Shown here in pieces: positions 1 to 8,392 of a stretch of 13,317 nt of DNA (its first letter is position 1; each line of letters starts with the position of its first letter). The notes below the pieces were generated by a model. It was not told where the DNA came from and did not search any database. It saw nothing but the letters and a program-made list of their open reading frames with translations. This DNA comes from Sphingomonas sp. (lineage in GTDB: Bacteria; Pseudomonadota; Alphaproteobacteria; Sphingomonadales; Sphingomonadaceae): the NCBI GenBank assembly GCA_021154945.1, contig JAJNQF010000350.1:1-13317 (forward strand), read 5' to 3'. The translations under genes and the position numbers were made by a program.

Positions 1-393
1 GACATGCTCTATATGCCCGGCGGCAAGGGCATCGTCCGCGTCCACGGCCCGTTCGTGACCGATGACGAGGTGCGGCTGGTTGCGGATCACTGGCGCTCGC
101 AGGGGCTGCCTGATTACATCTCGTCGGTGACCGAGGAGCCCGAGGAGAGCTTCGCGCTGGAGGGCTCGCCGACGGGTGAGGATTCGGCGGAGGACCAGCA
201 ATACCGCCAGGCGATCCAGTTGGTGTGCGAGTCGCAGAAAGCCTCGACCTCGTGGCTCCAGCGCCAGTTGCGGATCGGCTACAATTCGGCCGCGCGCTTG
301 ATCGAGCGGATGGAAAAGGACGGCATCGTCGGCCGCCCCGATCACGTCGGCCGCCGCGAAGTGCTCCGCGATACCGAGGGGCATGCGATCTAG
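1..393 (+). CDS. ftsK: DNA translocase FtsK, C-terminal fragment
   Basis: This is the 3' end of a gene that begins before the window; the frame is open from base 1 and stops with TAG at 391-393, giving 130 visible residues. FtsK is the septal, membrane-anchored ATP-driven DNA pump that clears chromosome ends and activates XerCD at dif. The visible part starts at the end of the RecA-like motor (DMLYMPGGKG, then VRVHGPFVTDDEV), which is typical of the region after the Walker motifs. A linker rich in E and D follows (about residues 42-64). Then comes the winged-helix gamma domain (about 64-125, QYRQAIQLV ... STSWLQRQLRIGYNSAARL ... MEKDGIVG), which reads KOPS sequences. The ATPase motifs themselves lie outside the window. 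The identification is firm. In sphingomonads ftsK is commonly followed by lolA, as here with one porin gene in between. Confidence 0.95.
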   Translation, partial: DMLYMPGGKGIVRVHGPFVTDDEVRLVADHWRSQGLPDYISSVTEEPEESFALEGSPTGEDSAEDQQYRQAIQLVCESQKASTSWLQRQLRIGYNSAARLIERMEKDGIVGRPDHVGRREVLRDTEGHAI

Positions 394-421
394 AGTTGAG
401 CCAGCGAGCGCGCGCTGCCTG

Positions 422-531
422 CTCCCCTCCCTGAAAGGGAGGGGCTGGGGGTGGGTAGGTCAGCTCGAGTCGCAACGGTTCTCGATGCGGAAGCCGACCC
501 ATCCCCGTCCCATCCCTTCCAGGGAGGGGAG
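422..531. repeat. Intergenic palindromic repeat with 35-base inverted arms
   Basis: Arm 1 (422-456) and the reverse complement of arm 2 (497-531) match at 30 of 35 positions by eye, separated by 40 bases. Each arm begins CTCCCCTCCCTG and ends TGGGT. Arm 1 also folds on itself: a perfect 9-bp stem at 424-432 / 436-444 with a 3-base loop. G/C-rich elements built on CTCCCCTCCC palindromes are, from memory, common between genes of Sphingomonas; that part is recollection, not shown here. It could serve as a transcription barrier after ftsK, but no T-run follows, so it is not called a rho-independent terminator. Confidence 0.7.
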
Positions 532-601
532 ATAAGCCTACTGACAGATACGCGGCACGCGTTCGCAAGATCGACGCTGCTGCGCAAAGAGTGGAACATG
601 T

Positions 602-2050
602 ATGAAATACCTGTGGGGCTTGGCAGCGGCATTGGCGATGGTTCCGATGTCGGCACATGCGGCACCCGACGATGACATCGACCAGAACGCCCCGCGTGCG
701 GATACCCAGCGCCCGGCGACTCAACAGGGCGACACCGCCAAGCAAACCCCCGGCAGCAGCACCACCGACACCCAGCACCGCCCCCGCGCGGGCGTCCGCC
801 GCGACAGCGATCTCTCCCCGTCCGCGCTGACCGCTGATACGCAGCGCACCCCGCCCCCCGGCCTGTTCGCGGACTGGTTCGACATCCGCAAACGCCTCGC
901 CGATCGCGGCGTCGGGCTCAGCGCCCGTTATGCCTCGGAGAGCGGCTATAATTTCTCCGGCGGCGACCGGAAGCTGCTGCGCGAGACCGGTCAGTTCGAC
1001 GTCGGCGTGTTGCTCGATTTGGACAAGGTCGTCGGGCTCCGGGGCGGCGCGTTCCAGGCGACCGTCACTTACCGCCGCGGTCGCGACCTCGGCGCCGACG
1101 CCAATCTCGGCGTGCTGCAACAGGTGCAGGAAGTGTACGGCCGCGGCCAGACCGTCCGCCTCACGCAATTCTGGTATGAGCAGAAACTCGGCGAAAAGCT
1201 CGAACTGAAGATCGGCCGCACCAATCCCGGCGAGGATTTCGCGGTCTTCTCCTGCTATTTCCAGAACCTCAGCTTCTGCGGCGCACAGCCCGGCAATCTG
1301 GTCGGCGATTACTGGTATAATTGGCCGGTCGGCCAATGGGGCGCGCGGCTGCGCTACGACGTCAACGACCACCTCACGCTGAAGACCGCCGCCTACGAAG
1401 TGAACCCGCGCAACCTCGAAAAGGACTTCGTGATCGGCCGGTTCCACGGCGCGACCGGCGCGCTGATCCCCGTCGAGGCCGAATGGCGTCGCGGCGACGA
1501 TGACGGCCGCGTTGGCGCCTACAAGGTCGGCGGCTGGGTCAACACGTCGAACGGTGACGACGTGTTCTACGACGTGAACCGCCAGCCGATCGCGATCACC
1601 GGGCTCGCGCCGCTGCGACGCAGCGCCCGCTACGGCGTGTATTTCAACCTCCAGCAACAGATCACCGGCACGTCGAAGGACGGCAAGTCCGTCACCGGGC
1701 TCAGCGTGTTCCTCAACGCGACGCAGGCCGATCGCGCGACCTCCACGACCGACAACCAGGTCGCGGCGGGGCTGTTCTACAAGGGGCTGGTGCCGTGGCG
1801 GCCGGGCGACATCCTCGGCTTCGGCGTCGCGCGGACCAACGTGAACGGGCGCGTCGCGAAAGGGCAGGAACTCGATCCGACGCGTCCTGCCGTGCAAGGT
1901 GCGGAATACGCGTCGGAGATCTACTACAGCGTCCATCCGACGCGGTGGCTCGAACTCCGTCCGAACGTGCAGTTCATCCACAACCCGGGCGGCGTGCATG
2001 ACGCCAACGACGTCGGCGTGCTCGGGATGAAGGCGGCGATTACCCTGTAA
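602..2050 (+). CDS. OprB-family carbohydrate porin
   Basis: The 482-residue protein is predicted to be an outer membrane channel of the OprB carbohydrate-selective porin family, which lets sugars diffuse into the periplasm. It starts with a signal peptide (MKYLWGLAAALAMVPMSAHA, residues 1-20). A low-complexity stretch rich in T, Q, D and P follows (about 21-85) with recurrent ADTQR/TDTQ units. The barrel part follows, with family-like segments WFDIRKRLADRGVGL, FWYEQKLGEKLELKIGRTNPGEDF and FSCYFQNLSFCGAQPGN, which contains a Cys pair. Alternating amphipathic strands run to the C-terminus (GMKAAITL), which ends in Leu rather than the usual Phe. The ATG at 602 is chosen because it gives the signal peptide; only a weak purine stretch precedes it, and an ATG at 598 is out of frame. 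The gene is 69 bases upstream of lolA. The substrate cannot be told from the sequence. Confidence 0.88.
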   Translation: MKYLWGLAAALAMVPMSAHAAPDDDIDQNAPRADTQRPATQQGDTAKQTPGSSTTDTQHRPRAGVRRDSDLSPSALTADTQRTPPPGLFADWFDIRKRLADRGVGLSARYASESGYNFSGGDRKLLRETGQFDVGVLLDLDKVVGLRGGAFQATVTYRRGRDLGADANLGVLQQVQEVYGRGQTVRLTQFWYEQKLGEKLELKIGRTNPGEDFAVFSCYFQNLSFCGAQPGNLVGDYWYNWPVGQWGARLRYDVNDHLTLKTAAYEVNPRNLEKDFVIGRFHGATGALIPVEAEWRRGDDDGRVGAYKVGGWVNTSNGDDVFYDVNRQPIAITGLAPLRRSARYGVYFNLQQQITGTSKDGKSVTGLSVFLNATQADRATSTTDNQVAAGLFYKGLVPWRPGDILGFGVARTNVNGRVAKGQELDPTRPAVQGAEYASEIYYSVHPTRWLELRPNVQFIHNPGGVHDANDVGVLGMKAAITL

Positions 2051-2119
2051 CGGAACTCGTCGAATTCAGTGGCGGTTCAAGCGCGGGGCGGCAATTGTCC
2101 GCGTTCCAAGGAGATTTCG

Positions 2120-2749
2120 ATGTTCAAGACCCGCCCCGCGGTGATCGCGACGATCGCCGCCCTATCGGTCGCTGCCGTACCCGCGCCGATCGCCGCACAG
2201 GCCACTGGCGACCTCGCGGCCGTGCAGAAGCATCTGCAATCGGTCGAGACGATGACCGCGAATTTCTCGCAGGCCGATCGCAACGGCAAGGTGCTGACCG
2301 GCGTGCTGACGCTGAAGAAGCCCGGCAAGCTGCGCTTCCAGTACGAAAAGGGCGTGCCGATCCTGATCGTCGCGGAGGGCGGCGCGCTGACCTTCATCGA
2401 TTATTCGGTGAAGCAGGTGCAGCGCTGGCCGATCAAGAATTCGCCGCTGGGCGTGCTGCTCGATCCGACCCGCGACATCACGCGCTATGCCAAGCTCGTC
2501 CCCGGCTATGACCAGCGGATCGTGTCGGTCGAGGCTAACGATCCCAAGCATCCCGAATATGGCCGGATCACGCTGGTGTTCGTCCGCAACGCATCCGCAC
2601 CGGGCGGGCTGATGCTGCAGGGCTGGGTCGCGCTCGACAGCCAGAACAACCGGACGACCATCCGCCTCACCAACCAGAAGTTCGGCGAGGCGGTCAGCGA
2701 CAACACCTTCCGCTGGAACGATCCGCGGCGGGCGGGTGGAAGAAAGTAA
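2120..2749 (+). CDS. lolA: Outer membrane lipoprotein carrier protein LolA
   Basis: LolA carries lipoproteins through the periplasm from the LolCDE ABC transporter to the outer membrane. The 209-residue product has a signal peptide (MFKTRPAVIATIAALSVAAVPAPIAAQA, cleaved near residue 28). The LolA fold is indicated by LQSVETMTANFSQ near the mature N-terminus and by GVLTLKKPGKLRFQYEKG, the conserved region after the first strands. IDYSVKQVQRWPIKNSPLGVLL follows. Length is normal for the family. The ATG at 2120 is preferred over an upstream in-frame GTG at 2069 because a good ribosome site (AAGGAG, 2108-2113) sits 6 bases before it and the signal peptide begins there. The gene lies downstream of ftsK with the porin gene inserted between. 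LolB, which can look similar, is less likely because no lipobox Cys is present. Confidence 0.93.
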   Translation: MFKTRPAVIATIAALSVAAVPAPIAAQATGDLAAVQKHLQSVETMTANFSQADRNGKVLTGVLTLKKPGKLRFQYEKGVPILIVAEGGALTFIDYSVKQVQRWPIKNSPLGVLLDPTRDITRYAKLVPGYDQRIVSVEANDPKHPEYGRITLVFVRNASAPGGLMLQGWVALDSQNNRTTIRLTNQKFGEAVSDNTFRWNDPRRAGGRK

Positions 2750-2889
2750 CATAACTTTCGCGTCATTCATGCAAGCGACAGGTTGCGGCCCCTAGAGAGT
2801 GGCTCGCGGATGTGGGGCATTCGGGATTTTTCCCCCTGTTGCCCGGATGGTTTCCCCACAGTCTGCCTGCGTGACGAACGCTGAGTCGG

Positions 2890-2917
2890 CCCTCGCTCCA
2901 TGCCCCCGGAGCGAGGG
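2890..2917. terminator. Perfect 10-bp hairpin in convergent intergenic region
   Basis: CCCTCGCTCC (2890-2899) pairs with GGAGCGAGGG (2908-2917) around an 8-base loop. It sits 140 bases after lolA and about 150 bases after the last minus-strand gene, so it could terminate transcription from either side. The following sequence on the plus strand (TCATTCTCGTTTG) is only moderately T-rich and the minus side is not, so the terminator role is tentative. Confidence 0.4.
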
Positions 2918-3012
2918 TCATTCTCGTTTGAGCGACAACCGAAAGCAATCCGCAGGACTCGCTCATTCGCAGCGGACCAGCACGCGCGTTCGGCCGGCAC
3001 CCGCCGTGTCAT

Positions 3013-3033
3013 CTCCCGCCCTTCCGGTGGGAG
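3013..3033 (-). terminator. Hairpin just after the minus-strand operon
   Basis: CTCCCGCC (3013-3020) pairs with GGTGGGAG (3026-3033), an 8-bp stem with one G-T wobble and a 5-base loop. It lies about 32 bases beyond the stop codon of the last gene of the operon, a usual place for a terminator. No U-run follows, so termination would be weak or need Rho; the hairpin may instead protect the 3' end of the message. Confidence 0.4.
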
Positions 3034-3064
3034 GCCATCACGTCCCTTGCGTCACCGATGCCCG

Positions 3065-3310
3065 TCAGTATTTGCCCGACGACCCCATCTGCGCGCGGAT
3101 CATCCGCGCCTGGAACTTCACCCGCTGCCAGAACGTCGCGTCGTCCAGTCGCCATTGCCGGATCGCCTGGGTCGCCAGCGTCTCGATCAACGCCTCGCTG
3201 GTCGCCGCGTCCTGCGCCGCGAATGCCCGCGCGAGATCCTCGACGCACGAACCGTGATCGGTGAAGTCGCGCGGCAGCGGCATGGGGATGGGCTGGGTCG
3301 GCATCGGCAT
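3065..3310 (-). CDS. Small hypothetical protein (81 aa), last gene of the DUF11 operon
   Basis: I do not recognise this protein. It starts with a Pro/Met-rich tail (MPMPTQPIPMPLP). The rest looks mainly helical and carries many charged residues (CVEDLARAFAAQDAATSEALIE near the middle, then WRLDDATFWQRVKFQARMIRAQ). There is no signal peptide or membrane segment, so it is probably cytoplasmic. Support for it being real: a purine-rich ribosome site (GGGAGAGAG) precedes the ATG, it starts 18 bases after the stop of the giant barrel gene on the same strand, and a hairpin follows its stop. An internal Met at residue 10 is a possible alternative start. A role linked to the upstream surface system is suggested only by position. 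Confidence 0.6.
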   Translation of the reverse strand: MPMPTQPIPMPLPRDFTDHGSCVEDLARAFAAQDAATSEALIETLATQAIRQWRLDDATFWQRVKFQARMIRAQMGSSGKY

Positions 3311-3328
3311 GTGTCTCTCTCCCTGTGA

Positions 3329-6300
3329 TTATCGCCGTCCGCCGAACAGCGCGCGCGTCGCGCCACCCAGAGCAGGACCGAGCGTGGTCTGGTCGAACTT
3401 CAGCCGCATCGTGACATACGGCCCCTGCCGCGTGTAGCGGTCGTCCTCGAAATCGCGATCGCGGTAGCCGGACACATTGTAGCCCGCGCTGATCCACGTA
3501 TTTTGCGCAGGCGACACGCCGACCGACGGCCCGCCGCTCCACGACCAGGCGCCGCGCGACCAGGCATGCTGGACCGATCCGCTCACGCCGATATCGAACC
3601 GCGTGCCGACATCCTGACGCAGTTCGAAACCGGTGACGTCGATATATCCGTCATAGGTGTCGTCGGCGAACCGCCCGGCGACGTATTTCGCGCCGTAATA
3701 CAGCGTTGCCTCGGTCCCGTGCCCGAGCCCTTCGGGGCCAGTGCGATAGTTCACGGCGAGGTTGTTGATGATCCGCGACGTCACCTGATCGCCGCTGCCA
3801 TAAGCGGGCACGCCCAGCGCGTTGGAATCGGTGAACCCCGCATCCGCGCTCTCGTGCCGCAGTTCGAGCCGTTCGAGCACCGACCACCGGCTGTCGAGCG
3901 GGCGGAAGGCGAGCGCGACGTCGGCAGTGGCATAGGTCGCGACCGCGCCGCTCCGGTCCTTGATCGTGTACGCCTTGATGCCCGACGCGAGCGTCTTGCC
4001 CTGCCCGAGCGTGCGCAGGAAGTTGGTGGTGATCCCCCAACGATCGCCGCTGTCGGCATTGCGATATTCGAGCCGCCCGTTCACCGACCACAGCGTCTGG
4101 CGATAGGTCGCGCCGAGCGTGGCTGCGGCGTAATCGCCGTTGATCTGGTCCTGTCCGACATAGCCGCCCGAGGTGACCGGCTGGAACGCGTTCACCACCG
4201 CGCCCTCGGGAATCTCACCCTTCAGCGTGTTGCTGGCATCCAGCGTACCGTCGATGGTCCAGTTCTTTCCGATCGGGACCGACTGGCTGAGGCCATATTG
4301 CGCATACGTCCTTTCGCCATTCTCCCCGATCGCCTGCTGGTTGAGCGTGCTCATCAGCTTGGCGCCGGTCCACGGCGCGACGTCGACGCCGAACTGCTTG
4401 GTATGCGCGACATAGCCGTCGCCATTGGCGATCTCGTACCCGCCGATCAGCCGGATGCCGGGCTTGATCCGGTACGACAGCTGGATCTGGTGGCGGACCG
4501 GGAAATCGACGCTGTCGCTGTCGCCGCCGGGTGCGAACTGGGTCTGGCCGGACAGTGTCACCTTGTCGCCGAACAGCGCCTGCGTCCCACCGAGCGTCAA
4601 CAGGCGGCTGTCGCGGTCCTTGCCGTCGATACCGCGATCGGATGCATATTGCCCGCCGACGAAGATCGTGCCGCTATCGCGACGATACTCGAGCCGGACG
4701 TCGCCCGCGGTGCGCGTGCCGGGGTTGTCGAGCTGCTGCTGATGCCACACCACCCCCGTCACGCTGATCCGGTCGGTCAACCGCAGCCGGCCATCGAGCC
4801 CCAACTTGCGCGTGCCTGCCTCGACCAAATTCTGCTGACCGACCCCGAACGCGGTATCCTGCTGGCGCACATAGGCGAGCAGATCGAGCTTCTTCCCGTG
4901 GTGATCGGCCTCGGCCAGATAGGCGAGCCCCCGCCCCAGCCCGCCGCGGCCACCCCTGGCGATCTCGCCGCGCAGTTCGGTGGTGGCGTTCACGCGTGCC
5001 TTGATATCCGCGCCGACGACGGTGGCCTTGCCGACCGTCTCGTCGCGGATGACCGCGGCCCCGACCTCGACCCGGTCGTTCGCCAGCTTGGTCGCGACGC
5101 GTGCGGCGGCGGCCAGCTTGGCGGATCGGCCGCTTTCGACCTCGTAATCGGCGACGATGAAATTGGGGTTCAGGTTGCTGTCGCGGCTCAGGATCGGCTG
5201 GCGGAAGCGCACCGTGCCCATCGACGTGTCGATGTCGTAATCGATGTGCCGCGTCAGCTGGGTGGTCGCGATGATCAGCTCGGACCGGAACCGATCGCGC
5301 GTTTCCAGCCGGAGCTTGTCGCTGTTCGGCACGATGTTGCGCCCCGAAAGCCGGTACGGACCGCTCAGGCCGTTGCCCTGGATTTCGTCGCGCGAATACA
5401 GCGTGTCGGTATGCGCGGCGAACCCGGTCGCGCGAACGCGCTTGCCTTCGTAGGCGGTCTTGATGCCGTTGAGCGTGCGGTTGTAGCGGGTCAGCTGGGT
5501 GTCGGTGAAGCCGGTCTCGAAATCGCCGAACAGCGCATAAAATTCGCGACGCTCGAGCCGCAGATACAGTTTCCGCCGGGTCGCCGCGTCATAGCCCTGG
5601 CGCGCGCCGTCGCCATAGACGGTGTAATAGCGATCGGGATCGATCGTGCCGAGCAGTCCGCGGTCGGGATCGTATTTGCGGTCGCTGTCATAGGCGATCG
5701 TCGCCAGCCACGAGCCCTTGACGCGACCCTTCGCGTAAAAGGCGAGTTGGCCGTCGGTGACGACGCTGTTGCGCTCCGACTTGGGCAGCCCCGATTGGCG
5801 CTTGCTGAGCATGTCGTAGCCCAGCGATCCCGCGCCGAAGCCGACCACGACCCAGTCCTTGGCGGACGCCGCGAGCCAGGCGCGGATCTCGTTGGCGTGG
5901 ACCACCTTGTCCTCGGTCAGTGAGACGGCGACGCGGACCGCACCGGCCTGCGTGGTTGGCTGGAGCGCGATGAAGGCGAGCCCGTCGTCGCCGACCACCT
6001 GCGCGGTGGTGGACGAGCGTTCGCGGCCGGCGAGCTGGCGACCCTGTTCGAGTTCGGCCTCGACCGCGGCGGCATAGGGCTGGTCGACCTTGAACGGCAC
6101 GAGCGTGCCGGCGCGGACCGGACGGCCGGTCTTGTCGGTCACGCGCACCGCGATCAGCGGTCGGGTCAGGCCATCGGCCACCAGCCGGCTGCTTGCCGCG
6201 TCGAACACCGCGCGGACGCCGGGGCCGGAATAATACACGACCCGATCGAGCGTCTTCACGACGCTGCCGTCGGCGGCGAGCACCCGCGCCTGGAGCCGGT

Positions 6301-8380
6301 TGTCGCCGTCGATCAGGGGGATGCCGGTCCAGCGCGACACCGCGACATCGGTACCGTCGCGCTGGTCGGTGCCGTCGAACGCGAGCGGTTCGACCTGCTT
6401 GCCGTTGATCGTCAGCGCGACGCGCTGGCCGGGCGCGTGCTTGACCACCGCGCGGACGATCGGCGCGCGCGGGTTGTGGTCGGCACTCGGGAACAGCCAG
6501 TCGATGCCGGCCACCTGTTCGCCCGCCAGCCAGTCGCGACTGCCCGCCGCGATGGCGGCATCCACGACCGCGACAGGCAGGCCGGCATCCGCAGCCTTGG
6601 CCTTGCCGGTCGGCTTCAGCTGGAAGTCGACGCGCTTCAGCAGGCCGCCGTCTCCCTCGACGAACCGCGAGATCGCACTGTTGGCTTGCCGGGTGTCGAT
6701 GTCGCAGGCGACCGGCGCGTGCGTCGCGGGGATGCTCGACGTGTCGATCTGGACGACGTGACGCCCGGCGCGGACGCCCTCGAAATGGTACAGCCCGTCA
6801 CGATCGGTGGCGACGAACGTGCCGTCCTCCATCAACAGGCGAATGCCGGCCACGCCCTTGCGCTTGTCGACCGGATCGCCGCAATTCCCCTCGGTCACGC
6901 GGCCGATGATCGTCATCGCGTCGGTGAACAACAGGGGGCGCAGGCGAACCGATGCCGCCGCGTCGTTGCTGGTGACGGTGCCCTGCCCGACGACGCGCGC
7001 GCGGTTGAGCGCTTCGCCGGCGGGTGCGCCAGGGGCGATGCTGACGACGTATTTCAGCTCGGTCGAGGCGCCGGCCGCCAGCACCGGAATGACGAAGTCG
7101 AGCGTGCGGCCATCGGACGACACGGTCGGCTCGTCCCCGCCGCGCGCCGAATTGCGCTCGTAGCGCAGTCCCTTGGGTAGCGTATCGGCGACGTGGAGCC
7201 CGCGTGCCGGGACGGCATCGCGGTTGGTGATCCGCAGCAGATACTGGACGAAATCGCCCGGCGACGCCTCGCGCACGGACGCGATCTTGGTCAGCAGCAG
7301 CGTGCCGGCACCGGGGCTGTCGAGTGGGATGTCGGCCGAGAAGGGTTCGGGCGTCGACAGCGTCAGCGATCCGCCGAAGCTCGTGTCGTTGAGGATGAAC
7401 GGCCTGCCCTGCGAGTCCTTCAACTGCGCCAGCGTCGCGCGGTCGACGGTCGAGGGCGCGGTGTAGGTACCGGGCGGCGCGACCTTCAGGAAATAGCGCC
7501 CCGGTGCGGTCAGCGGGAAACGATAGCGCCCCGTCTCGCCGGGATACACGCGGCCGCTGGCGTCGGTGACCGCCTCGCCGGTGATCACGGTGGAGGGATA
7601 GCGGCTGACCCCGTCGTCGCCGAACACGGTGGCGGGCTGGCCGGTCTCGTCGACCAGCGACACGGTCGTGCCGTCGATCAGCGCGCCGGTCCGCGAATCG
7701 AAGGTGTAGCCGGCCGGGTCGATCAACAGCGATGCCGTCGAGGACAGGCTGTAGCCGTCCTCGGCAAAGCTGAGCGTGATCGCCGCGCCGCGCTGGTTGC
7801 GGATATCGCAGGCTGCGAGCTCGGGATACTTGCCGGTCGCGACCGCGGGAATGCCGCCGGCGAAGATGCCGCTGGCGACCGCGGTCTCGGTCAGCGTCAG
7901 CGTGGTCCGGATGGTGCCGACCTCGACCGCGATGATCGCGGTTTCGCGCACATCGGGATCGCGGTTGCCGGCCTGATTGTCGAGCACCAGGATCATGTCC
8001 GCATAGATGTCGACGGTCGCGATCGGGGACGACGCGGCATAGGTCGCGGCGTCGATCGGCGCCGGCGTGAAGAGTAGGGTCGGCGCGGTCTGGCACTTGG
8101 CGCCGGTCATCGCGTAATTGGGTGGCGGCAGGCGAAACGTGAGCGTCGTCGGCCGCTTGGCCCGGTTCACGTCGAGCGCGACCGTATTGGACGGCACGAT
8201 GCGCGATCCGGCCGCGCTGGTCGCATCGTCGAACGAGAGCGTCGCGGTATTCTCGATCCGCGTCTGGCCAGCAGCCTGGGCCCCCGTTTGCGCTGCGGCC
8301 GGCAGGCAGCCGAGCGCGAGCCCGTACAGGATCGCCAGGAGCAGAGCGCAGAGGCGCAGAAGACGGTGGGCGCTGGGCAT
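3329..8380 (-). CDS. Giant outer membrane protein: DUF11 and regulatory-like modules plus C-terminal beta-barrel
   Basis: The 1683-residue protein is exported and probably sits in the outer membrane. A signal peptide covers about residues 1-31 (LLLAILYGLALG ... AAAQ). Next is an N-terminal module shared with two neighbours (NTA at 44-46, SNTV at 64-67). A DUF11-like Ig domain spans about 357-480 (LTKIASVREASPGDFVQYLL). A carboxypeptidase-regulatory/SdrD-B-like domain spans about 487-550 (IIGRVTEG ... TDRDGLYHFEGVRAGRHVVQ). A further Ig-like segment covers about 730-830. From about 840 to the end the sequence alternates polar and aromatic/hydrophobic residues like a large barrel. Within it are an R-rich patch (about 900-975) and a block ending DYDIDTSMGTVRFRQPI (about 1047-1063). 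All mature Cys residues (96, 191, 500, 559) are in the first third and could form two disulfides; the barrel has none. The ATG has a GGGAGAG ribosome site partly inside a hairpin. No TonB plug, OmpA or autotransporter domain was seen. A usher-like or secretion role is inference. Confidence 0.85.
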   Translation of the reverse strand: MPSAHRLLRLCALLLAILYGLALGCLPAAAQTGAQAAGQTRIENTATLSFDDATSAAGSRIVPSNTVALDVNRAKRPTTLTFRLPPPNYAMTGAKCQTAPTLLFTPAPIDAATYAASSPIATVDIYADMILVLDNQAGNRDPDVRETAIIAVEVGTIRTTLTLTETAVASGIFAGGIPAVATGKYPELAACDIRNQRGAAITLSFAEDGYSLSSTASLLIDPAGYTFDSRTGALIDGTTVSLVDETGQPATVFGDDGVSRYPSTVITGEAVTDASGRVYPGETGRYRFPLTAPGRYFLKVAPPGTYTAPSTVDRATLAQLKDSQGRPFILNDTSFGGSLTLSTPEPFSADIPLDSPGAGTLLLTKIASVREASPGDFVQYLLRITNRDAVPARGLHVADTLPKGLRYERNSARGGDEPTVSSDGRTLDFVIPVLAAGASTELKYVVSIAPGAPAGEALNRARVVGQGTVTSNDAAASVRLRPLLFTDAMTIIGRVTEGNCGDPVDKRKGVAGIRLLMEDGTFVATDRDGLYHFEGVRAGRHVVQIDTSSIPATHAPVACDIDTRQANSAISRFVEGDGGLLKRVDFQLKPTGKAKAADAGLPVAVVDAAIAAGSRDWLAGEQVAGIDWLFPSADHNPRAPIVRAVVKHAPGQRVALTINGKQVEPLAFDGTDQRDGTDVAVSRWTGIPLIDGDNRLQARVLAADGSVVKTLDRVVYYSGPGVRAVFDAASSRLVADGLTRPLIAVRVTDKTGRPVRAGTLVPFKVDQPYAAAVEAELEQGRQLAGRERSSTTAQVVGDDGLAFIALQPTTQAGAVRVAVSLTEDKVVHANEIRAWLAASAKDWVVVGFGAGSLGYDMLSKRQSGLPKSERNSVVTDGQLAFYAKGRVKGSWLATIAYDSDRKYDPDRGLLGTIDPDRYYTVYGDGARQGYDAATRRKLYLRLERREFYALFGDFETGFTDTQLTRYNRTLNGIKTAYEGKRVRATGFAAHTDTLYSRDEIQGNGLSGPYRLSGRNIVPNSDKLRLETRDRFRSELIIATTQLTRHIDYDIDTSMGTVRFRQPILSRDSNLNPNFIVADYEVESGRSAKLAAAARVATKLANDRVEVGAAVIRDETVGKATVVGADIKARVNATTELRGEIARGGRGGLGRGLAYLAEADHHGKKLDLLAYVRQQDTAFGVGQQNLVEAGTRKLGLDGRLRLTDRISVTGVVWHQQQLDNPGTRTAGDVRLEYRRDSGTIFVGGQYASDRGIDGKDRDSRLLTLGGTQALFGDKVTLSGQTQFAPGGDSDSVDFPVRHQIQLSYRIKPGIRLIGGYEIANGDGYVAHTKQFGVDVAPWTGAKLMSTLNQQAIGENGERTYAQYGLSQSVPIGKNWTIDGTLDASNTLKGEIPEGAVVNAFQPVTSGGYVGQDQINGDYAAATLGATYRQTLWSVNGRLEYRNADSGDRWGITTNFLRTLGQGKTLASGIKAYTIKDRSGAVATYATADVALAFRPLDSRWSVLERLELRHESADAGFTDSNALGVPAYGSGDQVTSRIINNLAVNYRTGPEGLGHGTEATLYYGAKYVAGRFADDTYDGYIDVTGFELRQDVGTRFDIGVSGSVQHAWSRGAWSWSGGPSVGVSPAQNTWISAGYNVSGYRDRDFEDDRYTRQGPYVTMRLKFDQTTLGPALGGATRALFGGRR

Positions 8381-8392
8381 GAAGGGTTCTCT

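Larger units (their letters stand above)
2750..3064. other. Gene-free region between convergent units, with hairpins
   Basis: About 315 bases lie between the end of lolA (+) and the end of the minus-strand operon. The open frames here are overlapping, lack ribosome sites and look like GC-bias artefacts. Visible structure consists of a perfect 10-bp stem at 2890-2917, a hairpin at 3013-3033, and a short GGGA/TCCCC foldback near 2825. A small RNA cannot be excluded, but I recognise no known RNA family. Confidence 0.6.

Noticed and set aside
2890..3033. A structured small RNA in the convergent gap
   Set aside because: Two hairpins are present, but I could not match the sequence to 6S RNA, tmRNA, SRP RNA or RNase P RNA, and no promoter is evident.
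3329..5860. The barrel as a TonB-dependent receptor or a classical PapC usher
   Set aside because: No TonB box or plug domain precedes it, no chaperone gene is nearby, and the N-terminal half consists of Ig-like modules; only a functional analogy with ushers is kept.
3503..5923. An 806-codon open frame on the plus strand opposite the barrel gene
   Set aside because: It is antisense to a gene with a clear signal peptide, domains and ribosome site. Its translation is low-complexity (R, A, D, G rich) and it arises from the strong GC codon bias.
8290..8380. Lipoprotein signal in the giant protein (LALGC at residues 21-25)
   Set aside because: The residues before the Cys do not fit the lipobox ([LVI][ASTVI][GAS]C), and an ordinary signal peptidase I site (AAAQ) follows.
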